Shown here: one piece after another, positions 10,848-22,209 of the stretch
How the letters are laid out: each line of letters begins with the position of its first letter
How positions within the stretch are numbered: the first letter of the stretch is position 1
Assembly: GCA_009809945.1 (NCBI GenBank)
Contig: WTPW01000859.1
Location: 135,956 to 199,955, forward strand
Length of the DNA: 64,000 nt
Direction of reading: 5' to 3'
Source of the DNA: Gigaspora margarita
Lineage: Eukaryota; Glomeromycota; Glomeromycetes; Diversisporales; Gigasporaceae
Notes under the pieces: model-generated
The model's database searches: none
The model's input: only the letters and a program-made list of their open reading frames with translations
What the model was told of the DNA's origin: nothing
Made by a program: the position numbers and the translations under genes

Positions 10848-13757
10848 TCATAAGTTGGTTACTAATGCTTCTATTCAAAAATTGCTTGTCAAACTGGTGT
10901 TAACATCAATAGTATGACTTAGTAAAACCATTATTTAATAATAAATTAATATAAAGTTTTTAATTTATAAATAGTTTTATACTTACTGCCTAATAGGTTA
11001 TATAAAAATAATTAACATATTTTTTAATAGTAGATTATAGTTATCCTCCCATATAGTTGGGTATATAGTAAAATTTTTTGAAATGTGCTTATATAGAAGT
11101 ATGATGCGATTATATAGGAGATGACTATATAGAAGGATGACTTCATTATAAAGTATTTAATTCATAAATTAGGTTTATACTTACCACCTAATAATTTAAT
11201 TTATATAATTAATCAATAACAAATTATTATAAAGTTTTTAATTTATAAAATAGGTTTATACTTACAATCTTAAGGATTTAATTTATATAATTAAAGATGT
11301 TTTATATTATTAAAGATGTTTTATATAATTAAAGATGTTTTATTTAATAATAAATTATTAATATTTTTAATTATAAAATAATTTTATACTTACATTCTAA
11401 CAATTTATATATAAAAAGATATTTATTTAATAGTATATTATTATAACATTTTCAATTTATAAATTAATTTATACTTACCACCTAATAATTTATATATAAA
11501 TAGATATTTTTAATAGTAAATTATTATATAGTTTTTAATTTATTGTATAAATTAGTTTTTATACTTACCATCTAATAAATTATATAAATAATTAGCAATA
11601 TTTTATTTAATAGCAGATTATTATAATTTTTTTTAATTTATAAATTAGTTTTATACTTACTTTCTAATAATTTAAATTTATATAATTAAAAACATTTTAT
11701 TTAATAATAATTTCTATATAGTTTTATACTTACCATCTAATTAAATAATTAATAATTTAAATTTATATAATTAAAAACATTTTATTTAATAATAAATTAC
11801 TATATAGTTTTATACTTACCATCTAATTAAATAATTAAAGATATTTTATTTAATAGTAAATTATTATAAAGTTTTTAATTTATATAATAGTTTATACTTA
11901 CAATCTAATAATTTATTTATATAAAGATATTTTATTTAATAATAAATTAATATTTTTAATTTCTAAAATAATTTTATACTTACACCCTAACAATTTATAT
12001 ATAAAAAGAACTTATTTAATAGTAGATTATTATAAAGTTTAAATTTATAAATTAAGTATACTTACAGGCTAGTAATTTATATACAAATAATTAAAAATAT
12101 TTTATTTAATAGTAAACTTTTAATTTATAATTAGTTTTTACTTACTGCCTAATAATTTATTTAGATAATTAGAAATATTTTATTTAATCATAAATTATTA
12201 TATTTAATTTATAAATTAGTTTCATACTTACAATCTAATAATGATTTATATGCAAATAAATAAAAATATTTTAATAGGAGGTTATTATAAATTTATATTT
12301 ATAAATAGTTTTATACTTACCATCTAATAATTTAATTTATATCATTAGAGATGTTTATTTATAAATAATTATAAAGTAAGTTTAATATAAATTAATCTTA
12401 TACTTACCATCTAATCATTTATATATTATAAATAATTAGAAATATTTTATTTAATAGTAAATTATTATAAAGTTTCTATTTATAAAATAATTTTATACTC
12501 ACCAACTAATAATTTATAAATAATACTTAGTAATATTTATTTAATAGCAGATTGTCACAAAGTTTTACTCACGACCTAATAATTTAGTTGAAATATTTAT
12601 TTAATATCAAATTATTACATATAGTCAAAATAATGTCCATGAGCATTATGCCCAAATTAAGCTTAGTTTGGGACAGATTGAAATTACACCCTTGCACGTT
12701 ATTTCGTGACCATAAAGCATAAATTTTTTATTTTATAAAATAGTCTTATACTTACAATCTTTTAAAGTTACTAATAATTTATATCATTGATATTTTATTT
12801 AATAGTAAATTATTATGTAGTTTTGAATTCATAATATAATTTTATACTTACAATCTAACAATTTACATATAGTTATTTTTAATAGTGGATTATTGGAATG
12901 TTTTTAAGTTATAAATTAATTTTGTACTTACTTTCTAATAATATATATATATATATATAATTAGAGATGCAAATCATTACAATTTTAATTTATAAATTAA
13001 TTTTATACTCACCGTCTAATAATTTATTTTATTTAATAATAGATTATTATTGAAGCTTTTAATTTACAAATTATTCTTATACTCACTACCTAATAATTTA
13101 ATTTATATAATTGAGATGTTCATGTATAGTAGATTATTATAAAGTTTTAATTTATAAAATAGTCTTATACTTACATTGGTCTTCATTTGCTGTAATAATT
13201 TATATATAAATATTTTATTTAATAGTCAAGTTTCGTAAAATACTTTTATACTCACATTATTCTAATAATTTAATTAGTATAACTAGATTAATATAATAAT
13301 TATATTATTATAAATTTCTATGAATCATTTATATACTCACGAACTGTAATTTAATTTATATTAATTAGAAAATTTATATAATTATAAAGATATCAATTTA
13401 TAAGTAATTTGACACTAACGTTTTATAATTTAATTTATATAATTAAGAAGATTTTTTGAAGTTAATTTATTAATGATAATTTATAAATTAATGTGATTGC
13501 TAATTCAATACCACCTCTTTTTCTAAGTTCACTATTAGGACGACGATACCAAACTAAAAATAATAATTAAAACTTTAGAATTTTATTTCCTAAAAAATAT
13601 CATTAGTTTAAATAATAAAATTTTTATTATTAAATACTTCGTTTTTCAAGTGCCCAGGAAGGTGGAGTTAAGAATTTTTTTAAACTTTTCCAGTAATAAT
13701 TGTCAATTGGACAATTAAGATCAAAATTGCAAATACTTTTACAGACTGCATTTGTTT
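10848..13757 (-). CDS. micro-exon gene: Cys-rich protein, about 25 one-codon exons
   Basis: Upstream exon 13638-13757 (120 nt, after TTTTTGTAG) encodes a stretch with three Cys (AVCKSICNFDLNCPIDNYYW). A phase-1 intron joins it in frame to 13512-13553 (42 nt, WYRRPNSELRKRG). Then come micro-exons 13341-13343, 13256-13261 (6), 13175-13189 (15), 13087-13089, 13013-13015, 12932-12934, 12852-12854, 12756-12770 (15), 12573-12575, 12503-12505, 12408-12410, 12321-12323, 12232-12234, 12146-12148, 12066-12068, 11984-11986, 11902-11904, 11820-11822, 11734-11736, 11661-11663, 11569-11571, 11479-11481, 11394-11396, 11266-11268, 11185-11187, 10987-10989. All are bounded by AG and GTAAGT/GTGAGT. Joined in the inherited phase 1, the only open frame, they include CLDDDCTWYYDENGEYCG. 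Last exon: 10889-10917 or 10848-10870. The 6-nt exon adds a TAA. The translation start was not found. Function unknown; Cys content suggests a secreted protein (inference). Confidence 0.7.
11037..11150. mobile_element. miniature element inside a micro-intron
   Basis: Non-array sequence with inverted ends TAGTTATCCTCCCATATAG and, on the other strand, AAGTCATCCTTCTATATAG. The ends resemble the Tc1-like element at 40039-42811. It explains why the intron between exons 11185-11187 and 10987-10989 is 195 nt rather than about 80. Confidence 0.6.
12624..12710. mobile_element. 87-bp insertion inside a micro-intron
   Basis: This segment interrupts an otherwise normal intron unit (12576-12755). Its ends are inverted: GTCAAAATAATGT on the left and, on the other strand, GTCACGAAATAACGTG on the right. 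Composition is more GC-rich than the array. A small MITE is likely, family unknown. Confidence 0.5.
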
Positions 13758-13965
13758 CTACAAAAAGAGTTGGTTGTTAACGATGTACTTTTTTTTTTTT
13801 TTTTAAAAAAAAAAAGATGTTTAGTAACATGCAAAAAAGCATGCATTTATATAATAACGCACTTTCAAAGCCATAATCAATAAACAATTGAAGCTATTGC
13901 TCAGTATAAACAATAATAAATCTGCTTATAATGAATAGATTTCACAAAATAATTAGCCCTGTAAT

Positions 13966-14717
13966 CTCAAAGCAATTTGGGCTTAAAGTCAGACTGTACA
14001 AAGCCATTATAAACTATAATGATAAAACCATTACTCAGCATAATCAATAAATTTTTTAAGCTATTGCTTTCGTAGGCAGAAGTTTGTTTTGATTGGCTTA
14101 TATAATTCAATTATCTAATTTATTCATACATTTTAAAGCACCTTATAATCTTTATTTAGAGGAGTATACAAATTATACTTGGTATCCTGCGGGATCACGT
14201 ACGGAATCACGCATGGATCACCATCACTACTTGTCATTCATTTATAAATTGGGTCTTTGCCTTGAAGATGAACTTACGGGGTTATGTAGATTTTCTGAAT
14301 GAAAATTAAAATTTCTGTCCATTTAATAAACCAATTCAATAAACTTTTTATTTTGTAGATTCTACAAAATAAAGTGAATTGGATTATTAAATAACTAGAA
14401 ATTTTAATTTTGATTCATAAAATCACATAATCCCGTAAGATCATTTTCAAGGCAAAGACCCAATTTATACATTTAAAGGAATATACAAATTGTACTTTGT
14501 TCCTTGCGCGAATCCAAAATCCCGTACATCGCACGCGAGATCACTCATGGATCACGCGCGTTGCCCATTAATATTTATTCATTTTACAAAAAGTCAGTCT
14601 CATAGTTTCAAGCAACTTGAATTTAAAGCCAGATTATACAATAACAAACATAAACTACAATATGCTTATTTTTTAAAACCATTGCCCAGTATAATCAGTA
14701 AATTTTTAAGCCTATTG
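13966..14717. repeat. diverged direct duplication
   Basis: Segment 13966-14070 (AAGCAATTTGGGCTTAAAG ... AGCTATTG) resembles 14605-14717 (AAGCAACTTGAATTTAAAG ... GCCTATTG). A second block (ATACAAATTATACTT ... CATGGATCAC, about 14168-14223) resembles 14473-14556. The middle is occupied by the MITE at 14245-14467. No coding role seen; apparent open frames across it are fragments of the repeat. Confidence 0.6.
14245..14467. mobile_element. 223-bp hAT-type MITE with 8-bp duplication
   Basis: Inverted termini start TAAATTGGGTCTTTGCC. The whole element is one imperfect hairpin whose arms share TTACGGGGTTATGT/TTACGGGATTATGT and AAAATTAAAATTTCT. Flanks TTCATTTA (14237-14244) and TACATTTA (14468-14475) are an 8-bp duplication with one mismatch. 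Confidence 0.85.
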
Positions 14718-14734
14718 ATTATCATAAACAATAT

Positions 14735-14886
14735 GAGTGTCGTGTCGCCAAGGGAAAGCATACACATTTTTGTACAACCGATTGATATAACTCCTAATAA
14801 TATATTTTAGAATATAGAATATGTTATTCGGAGTTATATCAATCGCACAAAAAAAAATTGTTTATATTTTCCCTTGGCGACACTCG
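14735..14886. mobile_element. 152-bp fold-back element
   Basis: Inverted arms run from GAGTGTCG with CCAAGGGAAA to GATTGATATAACTCC. The left arm has an extra 5 bp (TGTCG duplicated) near its end. The loop is a short AT-rich stretch. No clear duplication of the target. Confidence 0.75.
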
Positions 14887-15179
14887 TATATTAAGCCATT
14901 TTCAAGCCATTGTAAACTCGGTTTTCACTCAGACACATATTTTTTAAAAAATACTCTGCATAGTTATTAGGGTTCCTCATGGACTGGATATTTCGAAGCC
15001 CAGATTCAGCCCAGCTAGAATATGTAAAAATATTTAGATCCAAATCCGGCCCAAATTTGATTGAATAGATCCAAGCCCAGTTAGCCATACCGAAAAAAGT
15101 GACGGTATTGTTTGACTCTACTCGAACTATCGTGATCTGATTGGACGAAATCGACGATCCATAACAATACAAACTTTAT

Positions 15180-15487
15180 TCAAACTTTGAGCGATGATAT
15201 TTCAGTAATTACCTATTTAAAATTGATGAAAAATTTTATTTTATTTCTACACATTCATAAAATTAAATTAAAATTTTCATCAATTTTAGATAGAAGTAAT
15301 TGAGATGTTCTCGCTTAAATTCAAAAATTAAATGATTGTCAAAATGAATGTTGCGGCCAAGTTTTTCCAAACTTTAAAATTGATGAAAAAATCTTTTAAT
15401 TTAATTTCATAAATTTATAGAATATGATAAAAAATTTTTTTATTGATTTTAGGTAGTTATCAAGAGATTTCATTCAAAGTTTAACAA
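15180..15487. mobile_element. probable palindromic miniature element
   Basis: Ends CAAACTTTGAGCGATG and, inverted, AAACTTTGAATGAAATC. Inner arms share AATTGATGAAAAA and its complement twice. The adjacent stretch 14960-15130 holds repeated GATCCAAATCCGGCCC-like boxes and starts TAGGGTTCC, perhaps a hAT terminus fragment. Boundaries are approximate. Confidence 0.5.
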
Positions 15488-16324
15488 AAAGTTAGGTGAT
15501 TATTATAAGCTTTTTCTATACCTATTTCAAAAAGTCATATCTAACAACTCTTCTAAATAAGAGATTAACTTTCTAGTGTTTTTTGAAGCTCGAAACGATA
15601 TTTGTGACGATATTTACTTGTGTAATTTTGCGTTCTCAAAAAGTACTATTTAAAAAATTGAATTATAGAAATTTGTCCAGTACAACCTTTATTCAAAAAT
15701 TTTAACACCAAGGGATCAATATGCTTGTTTATTTAATAAATTCTGATTTTGACCAAAATAAGTTAAATTTGGTAAATTAAGCTTAATCATTTCTCAATTT
15801 TTGAATTAACCAATTCAAATAAAATTAAATGACATAAGACAAAAGAAGAACAAATGGTCTATAACATCACGAGATCCCAATTCTGCCAAATAAATGTGAT
15901 TTTCAACTCCGAATAAGGATGTAAATACAATAATTCATGCTGTATTTTAATCAAAAAATTTTGTTGGAATGGATTATATATACCAGCACAATCAACAGTT
16001 AGTAAGTTTAATAATCAAGTCAAAAATTTTAAATTTCATATTAAAAATGGATTATATCCCACATAAACAAAACAATGCAATATAATTTAAATAAGAAACC
16101 AACCAATGCTGAAAAATGAATACCAATTCCACACTAAAATCACAAATCTTAAATGAATACAAGAGTCAAATTTTTCATCGATTAATAATTGCAATACAGC
16201 AAAAGGACAAAAAATTATGAAATTTGTATTGCAGACATTTGCCAGTAAGAAAAGACATTTTTGATCCAAGATTCAAATTCTGGAACAACCTAATGGCAAT
16301 AATATATATATATATATATATATA

Positions 16325-17391
16325 TAGTGGCCTACCATAATATTGTGGACACTTTTTAAAAATTATATAGAGCTAAATTTATAAGATATTAAGCTAAAAA
16401 TAAAAATATAAATGCATTAAATCTATATCTTTTAAATAAAAAAAAGTTATAAAATTCTATGCAACACTTTTTAAAATAATCAGATTTTAGTAAATTTTAG
16501 ATTTTTTTATTTTTGCAATTTGCTAATTTTTAATATATTCTTTTAGTAGCACAAATTACTAAATATAGTAATATAAAACTTGATTTTTTATAAAGTAAAC
16601 TAGCAATTTTTTTAAATAAAAGTATTTAGCATAACAATTGTATATATTTTGAAAGTTTTATAATTTTTAAAAATTTCTTTACTAAATTACTATATATAGT
16701 AATAAAATTACTATATTTAGGGGACCATTAAAGCCAGGTACCTTTATATGTTTTTTATTATTTAATTAAAATTAGGGTAAGGGTTAGTTAGAAGTTAGGG
16801 TTAGAAATATTTTATAGGTAAATTGCCTTCCCAATATTTTTTATTAATGTTCCGAGACAGGTTTAGACACTCGTTTCTTGTATTTTTGGTGTTATTCACT
16901 TTTTTCTTTGTTTTTGTCTCGTCGGGCTGATCTGTGATGATCAAAATTTACAATTTGATTGGCTGTCATTCACACGATGGTGCCTGGCTTTAATGGATCA
17001 CTATATTAGTAATTTTAATTCTAAGATTTAAAAGTAATAACTAGCTTAATATTTTTTAAAATTTTATAAAATTTGGAATTATATATAATTTGTTATGCTG
17101 AATAATTTTTACTTAATTTTGAAATTTAATTAACTTAATAAAAATTTTACTTTTACTATATACATATTATTTTAATCATTTTTTAACATTATAATTTTTG
17201 CAATTGTGTAACATTGCAAAAATTAAAATTTTTAATTATTTTAAAAAGTACAGCATAGAATTTTTGATTTTTTTTTTATTTGAAAGATATAGATTTAATA
17301 AATTTATATTTTTATTTTTAGCTTAATATCTTATAAATTTAGCTCTATATAAATTTTTTAAAAGTGTTCACAATATTATGGTAGGCCACTG
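16325..17391. mobile_element. Tc1/mariner-like non-autonomous element
   Basis: Termini read AGTGGCCTACCATAATAT at both ends in inverted orientation, flanked by TA (16323-16324, inside a TA microsatellite, and 17392-17393). Long arms continue inward for about 150 bp (GCTAAATTTATAAGATATTAAGC is shared, one strand inverted). No transposase frame. A second element is nested at 16720-17001; without it the element is about 780 bp. Confidence 0.88.
16720..17001. mobile_element. 282-bp nested MITE
   Basis: Inverted termini share CCATTAAAGCCAGGYACC (left begins GGGGA, right complement GTGAT). TA flanks at 16718-16719 and 17002-17003. The interior holds a few TTAGGG-like words and a short GC-richer stretch but no gene. 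It is inserted in the element at 16325-17391 and is therefore younger. Confidence 0.88.
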
Positions 17392-17393
17392 TA

Positions 17394-18549
17394 TGAATTT
17401 AGCAACAACAATAATGGCAATTTTAAAATCAAACTATCAATATGCAAAATACAGTAAGACCTCCCAAGTGCATCCCTTGTGATTATTCATAGACACAATT
17501 AACTTATTTAAATTAACTAATAAAGAAACTATCTATCCAGTTCATTAGCCAATCAAATTCAATCATTTTGATTGGCTAACCCCATGATCGACAAATTATA
17601 GGTTTTTTCAAAATTAGAATAGGATGCACTAGTGTAAAATTTGAGTAATTTCAATTGTGAAAATATATCTGGCATAAAATAATTCAAATACAAACAATAA
17701 ATGAATACAGATAAAAAAGATAAACAGTAAAATGCATTTTCTATAGATCCTGGTCTCGCAAAGTGATGAATTTTAAGTTGATGAAAAACTTCTAAACCTA
17801 AAAAACAAAACTATCTAATGTAATTCAAGTCATAAAACCAACTAAAATTTGCAGTACAAAGAACAATAAAGACAAGCAAATATTTAAATGCAGGTTTTAT
17901 AACAACTTGAGGTTCCAATCTTGCAAAATTGTAAATAATAATTTCAACTTTGAAAAAAACTGCAAAATGTAAAATAAATATTTGAAACATTGAGTTGAAC
18001 ATTTTAAACTTTGTTGTGAGAAGATAATTATATATAATATCTATAGTTGTTATAATAATACCTGAATAAAATATGAACTGCTAACCAAAAAATTTTTTAC
18101 TATGATCCTCAAATATAATCTCACATAGATTATTCGGGGTCCTCTACCAGTTGTACCCACCTTAAATAGGTATTCACACTAATTGGTAGATGTCCGTAGA
18201 CTTACATTCATTTTAACTATTTGAAATTGCAATCAAATGACCGGCACAATCAAAGGCCAATCATTTTATATTACATGATTAAATTCACAGAGAAAAAAAT
18301 TTAAATTTCAATTTCTTTCGCGCAATAATCAGACCTTTTATTAAAATGGCACACCTTTTGCTAGTGAATGTTTTAGGAAAATTTTAAAATACCAAAAAAT
18401 GTTTATTTAACGTTATTTTCATGTCTCCTGGCAAGTTGTATTCTGAAGAAAATTTTGATTTTTATGAAGTTTTATAGGTTAATAATTAAAATGATTCTAC
18501 GAAGCAGTAATCTTAAAATCTTCAATGGAAATGGGCGTGTGCTTACACG
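17394..18549. other. intergenic, nothing recognised
   Basis: AT-rich sequence without a supportable gene. A short inverted pair TCTACCAGTTG/ATTGGTAGA flanks about 40 bp at 18153-18192. Short open frames here (for example 17811-18002 minus) have no features of real proteins. Confidence 0.5.
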
Positions 18550-19560
18550 TACTTGAGAAAATTATTAATAGACGCACTTAAAAATAACATGTTGGTTTCT
18601 CTATGCCTTTTAAATTTTTTCTTTGGCAGCACTTATAAGGAAGGGATAACCTTAGCTAACGACTAACAACAACACAACATTGGTTCTTTATATCTTTCAA
18701 ATAACCAATTTGGAAAAAAGCAAGAAAAACATTCGCTCAAATACTTTTCAATATTTCAAATCATACACTTGAAACGCAAGGAGCTGAAACGTTTACATAT
18801 ATGCACTTAGTGAAAACAAAACTTTAACTCAAATGATTTTCTTGAATGGTAAGAAGAAATAATCTTAGCAAACGTCCTTTGTAAGAAATGAAACATTGAT
18901 ATCCTTAGATCTTGGTAGAAACCCGTTCAAAGATGATTGTATTCGTACCAATAAGATCAGCATGAGAGGTGCAACTGAATTGGCAAATGCTCTTAGAAAA
19001 AACAAGCTTTTAACCTCTCTAAATCTTCTAGGGAATCGTATTAGCCTAGGATTGGTACCTTTATTGAAAGCTCTTACAACAAACAGGAATTTAACTTTAC
19101 AAACCTTAGTTCAAATTTCTTTTGCCCATGATGCAGGAAGGATGTTAGCTGATTATCTTCGCGAATGTTCCACGTTGGCTAAGATCTTCATCTAATAAAT
19201 TTCAGATTGAAAGGAAAAAAGATTTGTTAACTTTTTTATATTTTGCGAATAATGGATTTTATGGTGAGAATGGGCACAAGCTCTTTGCACAAATTTCGTG
19301 ACTACTTTGGATATTTCAAACAATTGGTTTAGTTCATTTCATATTAATGGATGAAAATTACTAGCTGATGCCCTTTGCGAAACAATACGTTAACTTGGGT
19401 TTAATTTTCTTATAATAGTCTTGGTAAAGATGGGGGGTTCATGTTTGTAGAAACTCTTGGCAAAATAATGCCTTAACATATTTAGATCTTTAACATAATC
19501 AATTTAATTCTACTGTACGAGCAGAGAGGCAATAACAAAAGCTTATAAGAACAAAGTTGA
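18550..19560 (+). pseudogene. leucine-rich-repeat (RNI/NLR-type) protein, decayed
   Basis: Repeated LxxLxLxxN segments of about 28 residues occur in shifting frames: SLYLSNNQF (about 18683-18710), SLDLGRNPF (18902-18928), TSLNLLGNRI (about 19014-19043) and TLDISNNWF (about 19305-19331). Helical segments of the kind GATELANALRKNK and LLADALCE lie between them. The spacing and the A-L-x-x-A-L pattern match ribonuclease-inhibitor-like LRRs used for protein recognition. The longest intact stretch (18896-19195) covers about three repeats and ends in TAA. Stops and frame shifts interrupt both sides, and no NACHT, F-box or other partner domain remains. Confidence 0.8.
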
Positions 19561-21522
19561 TAATACCGTTTTTCTTGAGAAATAGCATATCTATCTCTGA
19601 TAAAAATTCAAATTTATATAATTTAAAAGTTTATTATATTAATATCTTAGTTTACTTTTATTTTTCTACAAATGAATAATCAATAATTATTAGAATTTCA
19701 CTAAAAATTCATTGTATAAAACAATATGAATTTTAATTTTAGCTAATTGAACTCTATGAAACAAATTTGGGTTGCACGATGAAATTTTTCAGCAAATCAA
19801 AATATTCATTATTTGATGCATCTGCATATTATTTTTTAAAAAAATTTGAAATTTCAAAATAATACCCATGTGTATTATTACACTCATTTATTACGGTCTC
19901 AATCAATAAATGGTCGAAATGGGAAATACAATATTGGATATGTATATAACTTTTTGTTGAGTATAGCATATACTTATACTGTAACGTAAAGTTTTTTGTT
20001 AAGTATACTTAGACTCTTTAAGACTTTATGTGTTGCTATTAAGCTTGTTATCTCATCTTTCTTTTCGCTTCTTTCTAAATAATTGATTTTGTATTTAAAT
20101 ATTTATATACGTTTACTTGATTGACAGGATTTATATTTTACATTTACATTTTACATGCAAATTTTTTCAATGAGCCAGCTAACTCTTACAATGTGTCTTC
20201 GTTAAATTGTTCATCTTATTCGCTCCACATTTATTATAAGAAAGATCTCAGGTTAAGCACTTTCTCGAGATTCAGAACTTTTTAAGAATTTCTTAATAAA
20301 GTTCTATAGAACCAAGAAATTTGCCTTGCTCAGAACGTTCAAGAGCTTCTTTTCTCATATTATTACCTCACACTAAATATTTGAATTTATTATATAACTA
20401 AATAAATAAAGTGGAATTAATGATGTAATTTCAAGTGGATTAATACATAGAATGGCAAGACTTGAAAATTATCTTTATTGAAGATTTATTAATAGGTTGA
20501 TTTAAACCTTAATTGCGAGTTGTTTAAGTATTATAATTATTTCATTTCTGAGCGATTAGTAGAATTTTTATCCCAATATTACTTAAAAGTCCGATATATT
20601 GTTGTGGTGTGCCTTCTATAGGCTCTTTTTTTTTTTGCAATATAAACTATCATAAATGTATAAAAGGATTCAAACAGTGGCATACTACTGGCATACTACT
20701 TGAAATTTCTCAAAGAATTATCCCATATCGTGTTCGTATCTAAAGACAGTAAAAACATTGATCAATATAAACTAGCACTCCATGAATAATTGAGTTTGAA
20801 GTCTTCGTGGACGTATAATTTACCTATTTGATAATTTGAATAATCCAAAATATGTGAGTTTTGGTTATCTTTGATGGATTAAGAAATTCTTTAAATACTG
20901 AATTATCAACATACCGATAAAAATTTTATAATCGTTATAAAATCCAGCAAAATATACAGCTTTATGAAAATATTATTGTCTTTAGCAATGTGATGTCCAT
21001 TGTAAATTGTTAAATTTCTTTCGTTTATATATCCATCTTTATCTATTTATTTAAGTTATATAAATAATTTTAGTAACATTTTTTAATACTCAAAAATTGT
21101 AAGAATGCATACTTTTTGTGACTTCATAAGATGGTTGCAAACTCTAATATTCTGTCAGGCTAGTTGAAATATATAAAGAGTTTAAATGACTATTAAGCCT
21201 TTGCTAATGATTTCAATCCTGCATTACTTATTGTTTCTATGTTCATATGCTCTGCTCATTCCGCATTACTTATCGTACTTTAGTCAATTCATCTCGTTTT
21301 CGTTCTATTTGAGACTATTTTGAATGAGATATATGAGTTTGAAGATGTTATTCAGCCAATTCATAGGTGTTTTAATAGTTGTATGTGGTATAAATTGAGG
21401 TACAGTTATGGGAGATCTTGTAGTTACTATAATCCTCAAATTTCAGAACTGAGCCACAAATGTCAGTATGCTATTTGATCATTCAATAAATAATAACAAT
21501 TAATCAACAGATCACTATGGAT

Positions 21523-21559
<37 letters not shown>

Positions 21560-22209
21560 AGAAAAATTAAAAATTTAATGTCTTTTTATTTATACCTTGA
21601 CACAATATTTTTGCATTCTGGTTATTGAATATTGCGTTTCTATTTGTACCAATCTAAATAGGATACAAAGTATTAAAAATAATGAAAATAATCTGATTAA
21701 AGTTAAATCAATTATAGGCATCAAAAATATCAAATTTATTATGTAATCTGTTTCACTTGAAAATAAAATAATCAATACCAACTCCATCGAATGCATAAAA
21801 CGTATAGCATCAATGTTGCTTGTAACCTAGAAAGAAATTTAATATAAAAGGCTTAGAATTAATAAGAGCTAGTTCTAATGAGCAATCGAAATAACTTGAA
21901 AATTAATAATTTTTTACATATTGGTATACAGAATACTTTCTTAACATTTTCGATGAATCGATGATTACATCAAAGAATTCAAATGATTTGAAATTACTCA
22001 CTTATCACATTTTTATTCATGCATGTTTACTGAATATACTTTCAGGCAATTAAATGTAGTATAAGTTTAATTGAAAATATTGCTTGTGATTTTGTTTTTA
22101 ACGCATTAGAATATATAAGATTAAATGGTCAAGTGCATTTGCCAACCGTCTTTAAACATTAGTAATGTTTAGTACTAATGATCCTATCGTTTAATCACTG
22201 GAAACTGTT
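19561..22209. other. intergenic, no gene found
   Basis: AT-rich, with few repeats by comparison with the rest of the window. It holds a poly-A run of about 30 at 21527-21557. Open frames such as 21590-21796 minus are short and hydrophobic, consistent with chance in AT-rich DNA. Confidence 0.5.

Larger units (their letters stand above)
10990..13340 (-). repeat. tandem array of homologous intron-like units
   Basis: About 25 units of 66-92 bp (four larger: 125, 180, 195 bp and an older one at 13344 onward). On the minus strand each begins GTAAGTATAAAA or GTGAGTATAAAA, continues with CTAATTTATAAATT, a run TTTATAATAATTTACTATTAAATAAAATAT-like middle and ends ATATAAATTATTAG. The units clearly resemble each other, while the 3 nt between them do not. 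That is the reverse of what a simple satellite would show and is the main reason to read them as introns of the gene described above. Confidence 0.9.

Noticed and set aside
10920..13450. Plain AT-rich satellite, or a CRISPR-like array of repeats with short spacers
   Set aside because: Spacers are mostly 3 nt and repeats carry splice signals; a CRISPR needs about 30-nt unique spacers and a prokaryote. A pure satellite does not explain invariant multiples of three or the open frame of the joined triplets.
14891..15172. 93-codon minus-strand frame with mixed composition
   Set aside because: It lies across GATCCAAATCCGG-type subterminal boxes and a TAGGGTTCC end, better explained as transposon DNA.
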